DNA of 34,894 nucleotides from JACCZX01 sp038216465 (GTDB taxonomy: Bacteria; Pseudomonadota; Gammaproteobacteria; Burkholderiales; Burkholderiaceae_F), in assembly GCA_038216465.1 (NCBI GenBank), contig JBBQQC010000028.1:1-34894 (forward strand), written 5' to 3'. Positions 23,865-30,692 of this stretch are shown here, piece by piece. The notes beneath the pieces are model-generated. The model was not told where the DNA came from. It was given only the letters and a program-made list of their open reading frames with translations, and searched no databases. The translations under genes were made by a program, and so were the position numbers. How positions within the stretch are numbered: position 1 is the first letter of the stretch; each line of letters starts with the position of its first letter.

Positions 23865-24653
23865 TTGGAAAATATCCTTGCGCGGATTCTGGCGACTAAG
23901 CACGAAGAAGTCGCGTACGCGCTGACTCAGCGCTCGCTGGCAGCCGTGCGGAGCGAGGCCGAGAGCCGGGGTGATGTGCGCAATTTCGTTGCTGCAATCA
24001 ACCGTAAGCTGGCGGACGACCGCCCGGCGGTGATCGCCGAGATCAAGAAGGCTAGCCCTTCGAAGGGCACGTTGCGCGAGTCCTTCGAGCCGGCGGAGAT
24101 TGCTGCCGGCTACGCCGTGAACGGCGCGGCGTGTCTTTCAATACTGACTGACGCATCCTATTTTCAGGGCTCGCTGCACGATCTCGTGGCTGCTCGCGCC
24201 GCGAGCGGATTGCCGGTTCTGCGCAAGGACTTCGTGGTCGACGCGTATCAGATCTTCGAGGCGCGCGCGGCGGGCGCCGATGCGATCCTGCTGATCGTTG
24301 CTGCTTTGTCCGACACACAACTGCGCGAGCACGAAGCGTTAGCGGAAGTGCTGCGGATGGCGGTGCTGGTAGAAGTTCACGACGCGTTCGAGCTGGATCG
24401 CGCGCTACGTTTGAAAGCGCCGCTGATCGGCATCAACAATCGCAACCTGCGCTCGTTCGAGACGGCGCTGCAGACAACGCTCGACCTGCTGCCGCACGTA
24501 CCGGCTGATCGGATTGTTGTCACTGAGAGCGGCATTCTTTCGCCCTCGGACGTGTCGCACATGCGCGCTGCGGGCGTGCACACATTCCTGGTCGGCGAGG
24601 CGTTGATGCGTGCGCCCGACCCCGGCCAGGAACTCGCGCGGCTGTTTGCGTGA
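23865..24653 (+). CDS. trpC: Indole-3-glycerol-phosphate synthase
   Basis: TrpC closes the indole ring of tryptophan. The 262-residue TIM barrel shows VIAEIKKASPSKG (catalytic Lys), the Glu-Pro pair in SFEPAEIAAGY, LRKDFVVDAYQIFEARAAGADAILLI, LIGINNRNL, VTESGI and FLVGEALMRA. No usable ATG lies at the N-terminus; the expected start falls on TTG 23865, with only a weak GGG before it, so translation may depend on coupling to trpD. It is monofunctional, without a TrpF domain; trpF, trpB and trpA are outside this window. Its TGA overlaps the ung GTG start. Confidence 0.96.
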   Translation: MENILARILATKHEEVAYALTQRSLAAVRSEAESRGDVRNFVAAINRKLADDRPAVIAEIKKASPSKGTLRESFEPAEIAAGYAVNGAACLSILTDASYFQGSLHDLVAARAASGLPVLRKDFVVDAYQIFEARAAGADAILLIVAALSDTQLREHEALAEVLRMAVLVEVHDAFELDRALRLKAPLIGINNRNLRSFETALQTTLDLLPHVPADRIVVTESGILSPSDVSHMRAAGVHTFLVGEALMRAPDPGQELARLFA

Positions 24654-25324
24654 TCGGCAACGTGCAGCTTGCGTCGGGCTGGCAGCGGCTGGTTGACGCA
24701 TTTCTCGAGTCGCCCGATGGCAGGAAGATCAGCGCGTTCGTCGCAGCGCGGCGCCTGGCCGGTGCTGCGATTTTTCCGCCGCAGCCGTTGCGTGCGCTCA
24801 CGCTCACGCCGTTCACCGAAGTCCGCGTCGTCATTCTCGGGCAGGACCCTTATCACGCCGATGGGCAGGCACACGGGCTGGCATTTTCGGTCCCACGTGG
24901 AGTGAAGGTACCGCCAAGTTTGCGCAACATCTTTGCCGAACTGCGCCGCGATCTGGGCTGTGTGCCGCCGGCCGATGGCACGCTTGAGCACTGGGCACGG
25001 CAAGGCGTGTTGCTGCTGAATGCGGTTTTTACCGTCGAGCGCGGCGTGCCCGGTTCGCACGCGCGCAAGGGCTGGGAAACTCTGACTTCGATGCTGATCG
25101 CAGCGCTTGCGGCCGACGCGCGGCCGAAAGTATTCATGCTGTGGGGCGCGTCAGCTCAGGCGTGGCAGCCAAGCGTGGCCGGGTCCCATCTGGTCTTGCA
25201 GGCAAATCATCCTTCGCCGCTGTCGGCACGCCGCCCTCCGATCCCGTTCGTAGGGTGCGGGCACTTCTCTCGTGCGAACGCTTTTCTGCAGCAGCATGGT
25301 CGAGGACAAATCGAGTGGTGCTAA
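24650..25324 (+). CDS. ung: Uracil-DNA glycosylase
   Basis: Ung removes uracil from DNA, starting base-excision repair. The 224-residue protein has the water-activating motif VILGQDPYHADGQAHGLAFSV with Asp66, PPSLRNIFAEL, GVLLLNAVFTV and the uracil-binding loop HPSPLSA with His187. The start is GTG 24650, overlapping the trpC stop as GTGA, so it is the last gene of the trp transcript. Its TAA overlaps the stop of the convergent M61 peptidase gene, leaving no room for a terminator between them. Confidence 0.97.
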   Translation: MIGNVQLASGWQRLVDAFLESPDGRKISAFVAARRLAGAAIFPPQPLRALTLTPFTEVRVVILGQDPYHADGQAHGLAFSVPRGVKVPPSLRNIFAELRRDLGCVPPADGTLEHWARQGVLLLNAVFTVERGVPGSHARKGWETLTSMLIAALAADARPKVFMLWGASAQAWQPSVAGSHLVLQANHPSPLSARRPPIPFVGCGHFSRANAFLQQHGRGQIEWC

Positions 25325-27144
25325 CGCTTTCGGATTGACGAGCGCGAGCTTCCAAGCCAGCCGCGGCGTAGTCGTTGAGCAGCACGCGCACTGTCCTGAT
25401 CAATCGCGAGTGAGAACTTCAGCGGAGGCTCGGTGGCAAGCTTGACTTCGAAGCGCATCAGTTCATCGCGGCGAAATGCAAGGATCCCGACGATGTCGCC
25501 GGTCGAATAACGTGCCAGCAACAGATCGAGATTCGCAGGCGTTATGCGCAAATTGCCCAGAGCGAGCAATACGTCGTTGGCGGAAAGCCCTGCGATCTGC
25601 GCCGGCGAACCGTCGAAGACCTGCGCGACCTGACACTGTCCGTTGGCATCGAATGTTTTTAGACCGAGCAATGCGAAATGCGCAGCATCGAAATCAGGCC
25701 GGCGCGTACAAAGCACGCCGAACGGCGCCAACAAGGCTTCGTAGTCGGGGTCGGCCGTTGCCTCTGTCCACTTGGCGATCTCGCGCGTCAGAGACAAGCC
25801 GGTCGCTTCTTCGACTGCCTGCGTGATCTGATTTTCCGCCACACCTCGATAGTCGGCGCCGTCTTTCTTCCACCGCTTCCACAATAACCGCATCACATCG
25901 TCGAGCGAGTGCCTGCCCTTCGTCTGTGCGCGAATGGTCAGGTCCATCGCGAGCCCGATCAGCGAACCCTTCTGGTAGTAGCTGACCACACTGTTCGGCG
26001 CGTTCTCGTCCTGGCGGTAGTACTTGATCCATGCATCGAATGAGCTTTCGGCCAGGCTCTGCTTGAGCCGGCTTGATCGCTGCGCTACGGTCGTCAGCGT
26101 CTTCGCAAGTCCCGTCAAATACTGAGCCTCGGTCATCAGGCCGGAGCGAGTCAGCAGCAAATCGTCGTAATACGAAGTGAGCCCTTCGAACGCCCACAGC
26201 AGACGTGTATGGTTTTCGCGGCTCAGGTCGTACGGAACGAATGCGGCTGGCTTGATTCGCTTGACGTTCCAGGCGTGGAAATACTCGTGGCTTGCGAGCC
26301 CGAGAAAGTTCCGATACGCCTCGGTCGATTCGGTCATGCCGATAAACGGCAACCCTTCGCGCTTGGTGCCGAGTGCGGTCGAATTGCGATGCTCAAGACC
26401 TCCGTAGGCGTCACCGAGTGCGTTGGTCAGAAACGTGTATCGATCGAACGGCGCACGCTTCTTGTTCTTCGGCGGGCGCGGCTCGAACATTTTGATGTGT
26501 GTCTCACACAAGCGCGCCAGGTCGGTGGTGAGCCTCGGCATGTCGAGCTTCGGTACGGTTCCCGTGACGACAATCTCGTGGGCGGTACCGAGCGCGCTGA
26601 AGCGACCCAACTGAAATTCCCCCATTTCAACCGGGCAATCGATCAGCTCGTCGTAGTTGGAAGCTTCGTACGTGCCGAAGCCCAGGTGGCGGGTGCCGCG
26701 CGCAGGCGCAAGTCCGGTAGCGACCCGCCAGCCGCGGTAGCGCGCCCCGGCTGGCGGCAGTATGTCGACGGTGCACGGCTCGTGTTCCAGCCCGATCGGC
26801 AGCAGAAACACGGACGTTCCGTTAAAGAAACCATGCGTCTCATCGAGGTGTGCGGCCCTGACAGACGGATCCCACGCGTACACCTCGTACGCCAACTCGA
26901 TCTGCTTCGCCGGCGCTGCGCGCCACGTGTGCTTGTCGATCTTTTCGAGCTCGACTGTACGAGCGCCCGCGAGTGCACTGATGCGCACGATGTTGCGCGC
27001 GAATTCGCGAATCATGTAGCTGCCTGGAATCCACGTCGGCAGCATGAAGCGCTGGCCCTGGGGATCGGGGTGCGCGAGGCGGCACGTCACATGAAACAAG
27101 TGAGCGGCGGGCGACGCGGGGCGAATCGCGTAGGCAATGCTCAT
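25321..27144 (-). CDS. M61-family (glycyl aminopeptidase-like) metallopeptidase with PDZ domain
   Basis: The 607-residue protein has the N-terminal beta-sandwich of M61 peptidases (FHVTCRLAHP, LPTWIPGSYMIREFARNI). The gluzincin catalytic domain carries HEYFH at 286-290 within LASHEYFHAWNVKRIKP and the downstream Glu region WAFEGLTSYYDDLLL. A C-terminal PDZ domain follows, around VFDGSPAQIAGLSANDVLLALGN. No signal peptide is visible, so it is probably cytoplasmic. Characterised members remove N-terminal Gly or Ala. It starts 22 bases after the stop of the amino acid permease, suggesting that imported or released amino acids and peptides link the two, which is inference. Confidence 0.92.
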   Translation of the reverse strand: MSIAYAIRPASPAAHLFHVTCRLAHPDPQGQRFMLPTWIPGSYMIREFARNIVRISALAGARTVELEKIDKHTWRAAPAKQIELAYEVYAWDPSVRAAHLDETHGFFNGTSVFLLPIGLEHEPCTVDILPPAGARYRGWRVATGLAPARGTRHLGFGTYEASNYDELIDCPVEMGEFQLGRFSALGTAHEIVVTGTVPKLDMPRLTTDLARLCETHIKMFEPRPPKNKKRAPFDRYTFLTNALGDAYGGLEHRNSTALGTKREGLPFIGMTESTEAYRNFLGLASHEYFHAWNVKRIKPAAFVPYDLSRENHTRLLWAFEGLTSYYDDLLLTRSGLMTEAQYLTGLAKTLTTVAQRSSRLKQSLAESSFDAWIKYYRQDENAPNSVVSYYQKGSLIGLAMDLTIRAQTKGRHSLDDVMRLLWKRWKKDGADYRGVAENQITQAVEEATGLSLTREIAKWTEATADPDYEALLAPFGVLCTRRPDFDAAHFALLGLKTFDANGQCQVAQVFDGSPAQIAGLSANDVLLALGNLRITPANLDLLLARYSTGDIVGILAFRRDELMRFEVKLATEPPLKFSLAIDQDSARAAQRLRRGWLGSSRSSIRKR

Positions 27145-27166
27145 GCTCGTCAGATATATGCAACAC

Positions 27167-28537
27167 TCATGCTAGTTTCTTCGGCCCTCCGATCGAGGCC
27201 GCGACTCTCGCGACCAGCCACAGGGCGACGCCGGTCAGCATCACGGTGATCGCGATCTGGATCGCCTTGTTCTCCAGCGCGAACACCAGGCTCCGATACA
27301 GCAAGAATAGACAGGTGGCGATGAATACGATTGGCAGAATCGGATACAGCGGCACCTTGAATGGACGCGCGACGTGCGGATAACGAAAGCGGAGTACGAA
27401 AAGCGCTAAGCCCGTCAGCAGAAAGAAAAACCAGAACACCGGCGCAGTGAAGTCCACCATGAACTTGACGCCGCCTTGATTGGCCACTGCGATCAGCACG
27501 ATCGCCAGGGTTATCACACCGGTCGTTACGAACGCGGCAACCGGTGCATCGCGCCGGGCATTCCAGCGCGCCATGAAACGGAAAATCGGCCAGTCTTTAC
27601 CCAGCGAGTAGTTGGTGCGCGCGGCGACCAGCATCGTGGCGTTGATCGAAGTCAGCGCCGCCAGCGCAACGACGACGCCAATCAGTTTTTCGCCAAAGCC
27701 GCCGAACGCTTTTTGTGCCACATCGGCCGCAACCTGCTTGCTTGCCGCCAGCCCTTCAAAGCCTAGCCCGACCAGCAAAGCTGCAACGAAAAGCAGATAA
27801 ATGGCGGTGACCAGCAGCAACGACAGCACTAGCACCCGCACGATCGCGCGCGCACCGCCTTTGACCTCCGCGGAGATATAAGCAGCTTCGTTCCATCCGC
27901 CAAACGTGAACAGGACAAACAGCAGTGCCGTGCCGAATAGCGCTGGCACGCCTTGCGCCTGCGCCGCAGGCTTCGCCGCGGCGGTAGCCGGTTCCATGAA
28001 TCCGGCAACTACGACGACCAGCATGCCGAGCACCAGCAGTATCGACATCACGTTTTGCGTGCGCGCCGATCCCCGCAGTCCGGCGATGTTCACCGCAGTG
28101 AGCACCGCGACCACCAGCACCGCGTAAATGGCGGAAGAATAAGGACCCAGCCACAGCACACGACTCATGTAGTCCCCGAACACAAAGGCAAGCAGTGCTA
28201 TCGCACCGGTCGTGATCACCGTGACGCGCGCCCACGCGAAGAAGAAGCTGACGTCGCGGCCGTACGCCTGCGTCAGAAAGTGATAGTCACCGCCGGCGTC
28301 GGGAAAGGCAGTCGCCAGCTCCGCGTAACAAAGCGCGCCGATCAGCGCGAGGACAGCGCCCGCAATCCAGGCGCCGAACATCCATTCCGCCGAACCGGTC
28401 ATGCCGGCAACCAGCGGCGGAAAAGAAAAAATTCCGCCTCCGATCACGATGCCCGTGATGATCATTACACCGTCGAAGACCGACAGGACCTTGCGCGGCG
28501 CCGCGGAGTGAGCTGCAGTTGTCGAGGAGTTTGTCAT
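27167..28537 (-). CDS. APC-superfamily amino acid permease
   Basis: The 456-residue integral membrane protein has about 12 hydrophobic helices and the family's broken first helix, MIITGIVIGGGIFSFPPLVAG, where the GGGIF stretch binds the substrate backbone. ALCYAELATAFPDAGGDYHFL follows, typical of amino acid/polyamine permeases, then FTFGGWNEAAYISAEVKG. The substrate cannot be named. A polar N-terminal tail of about 20 residues precedes helix 1. Its ATG stands only 20 bases after a terminator-like hairpin, leaving little room for its own promoter. The M61 peptidase gene lies just downstream. Confidence 0.9.
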   Translation of the reverse strand: MTNSSTTAAHSAAPRKVLSVFDGVMIITGIVIGGGIFSFPPLVAGMTGSAEWMFGAWIAGAVLALIGALCYAELATAFPDAGGDYHFLTQAYGRDVSFFFAWARVTVITTGAIALLAFVFGDYMSRVLWLGPYSSAIYAVLVVAVLTAVNIAGLRGSARTQNVMSILLVLGMLVVVVAGFMEPATAAAKPAAQAQGVPALFGTALLFVLFTFGGWNEAAYISAEVKGGARAIVRVLVLSLLLVTAIYLLFVAALLVGLGFEGLAASKQVAADVAQKAFGGFGEKLIGVVVALAALTSINATMLVAARTNYSLGKDWPIFRFMARWNARRDAPVAAFVTTGVITLAIVLIAVANQGGVKFMVDFTAPVFWFFFLLTGLALFVLRFRYPHVARPFKVPLYPILPIVFIATCLFLLYRSLVFALENKAIQIAITVMLTGVALWLVARVAASIGGPKKLA

Positions 28538-28557
28538 CGTGTCGACCTGTGAATAGC

Positions 28558-28584
28558 AAAAGCCCCGCGGACGCGGGGCTTTTT
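28558..28584 (-). terminator. Strong intrinsic terminator hairpin between methyltransferase and permease
   Basis: AGCCCCGCG (28561-28569) and CGCGGGGCT (28572-28580) form a perfect GC-rich stem, flanked by A on one side and T on the other so that it can work on either strand. Read on the reverse strand it follows the methyltransferase stop by about 36 bases and precedes the permease ATG by 20 bases. Confidence 0.85.
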
Positions 28585-28600
28585 GGTAGCGGGTTTAAAA

Positions 28601-28627
28601 GCGATCTACTTGCAGCGATCTACTTGC
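28601..28627. repeat. 14-base tandem duplication over the methyltransferase stop codon
   Basis: GCGATCTACTTGC occurs twice with a 14-base period (28601-28613 and 28615-28627). The reverse-strand stop codon at 28622-28620 lies in the upstream copy, so the duplicated end falls in the 3' untranslated region. Confidence 0.85.
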
Positions 28628-29480
28628 GGGTACCGGTAACTTTGGTTTCAGCGCCGCCGGCACCTTTCAGCGTGCCGGTCAGTTCATTGCCGTGCACGGT
28701 TCCGGTCAGGGTGCGCGTCACGCCTTTGTCGTCATTAAACGCGAAGCGAATGTCCTCGCCATGCACGGTTGCGCCGACCAGCGGCTGTTTGGCCGATCCG
28801 GCAGCGACGTCGCCACTGATCTTTTGATACTTCTGCGTCAGGTTGACGGTGTACTGCGCATTGCCCGGACCCTGTTCGCGCAACGTCCAGACGCCGTCGA
28901 CCTTGGCCGGCACGATCCACAGATACGCCGTGCGGTAATCGATCTCAGCGGTCTCATCGGGCTCCCAATCGCCCATCGTGAACTGGTGCGAAGTCACGCG
29001 GGTCCCGGGCTTCATGTTAAGAATCGTCGGGCGCAGCCGAAGGTTCAGCTCGGGCAACAGGTACATCGTGACAACAGACGCTTTGCTGAAGTCTTCCTTG
29101 AATACATCGCCCTGAATGATGCGCGTCTTGTTCGTCAGGTTCTCTACCTGGACGTAGCACTGAGCGAGCTTCGCCATGTCCGGGTTGTATTCGATGCCGA
29201 CCGCAGTCGCTCCCATCCTGCCGGCTGCGATTGCAATCTTGCCGTCTCCGGCACCCAGGTCATAGACCGTGTCTTGCGGCGTGACCTTAGCCATGCGTAG
29301 CATGCGCTGCACCACCTCATCGGGCGTCGGCACCCAGACCACGTCCTTGCCGGACTGGCCCACCTGTGGCTTGTAGTCGCGATCGCACTCGCTGCGCTCT
29401 TTGGCATTGGCATTCAGCGCGGAGGCGGCGAGCACGCCGGCCAGCGCAATAGCTGTACTGCTGCGAATAAAGCGGGACAT
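28620..29480 (-). CDS. Exported class I SAM-methyltransferase-like protein
   Basis: The 286-residue product begins with a clear signal peptide (RSSTAIALAGVLAASALNANA). A Rossmann methyltransferase domain follows, with VWVPTPDEVVQRMLRMA, the SAM loop VYDLGAGDGKIAIAA, AVGIEYNPDM and TMYLLPELNLRLRP. This resembles the FAM173/ATPSC-KMT type that methylates lysines. About 100 residues of beta-rich C-terminal sequence (QKYQKISGDVAAG, RTLTGTVHGNELTGTLKG) form an added domain. ATG 29480 has AAGGAG 7 bases upstream; the longer frame is not needed. SAM is not expected in the periplasm, so the mature protein may have lost catalysis or may stay uncleaved. It lies 33 bases after the reductase gene, in its operon. 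Confidence 0.82.
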   Translation of the reverse strand: MSRFIRSSTAIALAGVLAASALNANAKERSECDRDYKPQVGQSGKDVVWVPTPDEVVQRMLRMAKVTPQDTVYDLGAGDGKIAIAAGRMGATAVGIEYNPDMAKLAQCYVQVENLTNKTRIIQGDVFKEDFSKASVVTMYLLPELNLRLRPTILNMKPGTRVTSHQFTMGDWEPDETAEIDYRTAYLWIVPAKVDGVWTLREQGPGNAQYTVNLTQKYQKISGDVAAGSAKQPLVGATVHGEDIRFAFNDDKGVTRTLTGTVHGNELTGTLKGAGGAETKVTGTRK

Positions 29481-29513
29481 CGGGGTTCTCCTTGTGCTCA
29501 ACCTGTGGCTGAA

Positions 29514-30500
29514 TTATGCATTGACATCGACAACGACTCGCCCGCGGACCTCGCCTGCCAGGATCGCGCGGGCAGCTTCGAACGCGTCGGCCAGCGGGAC
29601 TACGCGCGTAATGGCGTCGAGCTTAGCGCGATCGAGTTCCTGCGCCAGATGCTGCCACGCCTGAGTGCGGCGCTCTATTGGGCACATCACCGAATCGACG
29701 CCGATCAGCCGCGCTCCGCGCAGAATAAATGGCGCCACCGTCGAGGGGAAATCCATGCCCTGCGCCAGGCCGCACGCGATCGCGACGCCGCCACGACGAA
29801 GTTGCGCGCACGCGTTGGCGAGCGTCTGACTACCGACCGAATCGACGACGCCGGCCCAGCGTTCTTTCTGCAGCGGCTTGCCGGCGACGGCGAGCTCATT
29901 GCGATCGATGACCTCGGCCGCACCGAGCCTGCGCAGGTAGTCGGCTTCGGAAAGTTTGCCCGTACTGGCGACTACGTGCAGACCGCGCCGCGCCAGGATC
30001 GCCACCGCAATCGACCCGACCCCGCCGCTGGCCCCTGTCACCAGCACTTCTCCGCCCGTGACACCGTTGTCGGCCAGTTCCATTGCGGCCAGCATGGCCG
30101 TGTAGCCGGCAGTTCCGATCGACATCGCGTCGCGCGCTGTCAGTGGTGTGGGGATGTGCACCAGATGCTCGCCCTGGTAGCGGCCACGCTGCGCGAGTCC
30201 GCCCCACATCGTCTCGCCGGCGCCCCAGCCATTCAACACGGCAAGGTCGCCCGCGCTCCACCCGGTCGACGAGCTGGTCTTCACGGTCCCGGCACAATCG
30301 ACGCCGGGAACCATCGGCCACACACGCACGACCGGTGACTTGTTGGTCAGCGCAAGGCCGTCCTTGTAGTTGATCGTCGAATAGTCGATCGCAATGGTCG
30401 TGTCAGCATCGGGCGTATGGACCTCGAGCTCGGCATCGTCGAGATCGCGCAGCTCGGCCTGGAACTGATCGGCCTTTGTCAAGTAAATGGCTTTGAACAT
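29514..30500 (-). CDS. acuI: Acrylyl-CoA reductase AcuI/YhdH-type quinone oxidoreductase
   Basis: The 328-residue protein belongs to the zinc-free medium-chain dehydrogenases that reduce acryloyl-CoA to propionyl-CoA with NADPH. Landmarks are DYSTINYKDGLALT, the central PMVPGVDCAGTV, GWGAGETMWGGLAQ, GTAGYTAMLAAMEL, the nucleotide loop VTGASGGVGSIAVAIL and ASTGKLSEADYLRRLGAAEVIDR, then GLAQGMDFPSTVAPFILRG. No zinc-binding cysteine cluster is present. ATG 30500 starts the conserved MFKAIYL; a longer frame upstream lacks similarity. It shares a 192-base divergent promoter region with the GGDEF-EAL gene. The name rests on motif reading alone. Confidence 0.9.
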   Translation of the reverse strand: MFKAIYLTKADQFQAELRDLDDAELEVHTPDADTTIAIDYSTINYKDGLALTNKSPVVRVWPMVPGVDCAGTVKTSSSTGWSAGDLAVLNGWGAGETMWGGLAQRGRYQGEHLVHIPTPLTARDAMSIGTAGYTAMLAAMELADNGVTGGEVLVTGASGGVGSIAVAILARRGLHVVASTGKLSEADYLRRLGAAEVIDRNELAVAGKPLQKERWAGVVDSVGSQTLANACAQLRRGGVAIACGLAQGMDFPSTVAPFILRGARLIGVDSVMCPIERRTQAWQHLAQELDRAKLDAITRVVPLADAFEAARAILAGEVRGRVVVDVNA

Positions 30501-30692
30501 GGTGTGACAGTGCTGCGCGGCAGTGGGGGGCAAAGATACTACCGGCTCGAAAGCGGTGCGGCGATAGATTGGCGCAACTCGCGGAGCGAGGCAGTTAGGC
30601 AACGGCGCATTGGCTTTTTAGGCCTTTCCCTGCGACAAACAAGTGCATCGTGGCAGAATCCTGACTAGTCACAATGACGTTTTGGGAGCCCG
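30501..30692. promoter_or_regulatory. Divergent control region of acuI and the GGDEF-EAL gene
   Basis: This 192-base gap lies between two divergent genes and must hold both promoters. I could not pick confident -35 and -10 boxes. GGGAG at 30685-30689 serves as the ribosome binding site for TTG 30693. Confidence 0.5.

Noticed and set aside
26209..27249. 346-codon forward frame
   Set aside because: It is a shadow of the M61 peptidase gene on the other strand, with no recognisable motif.
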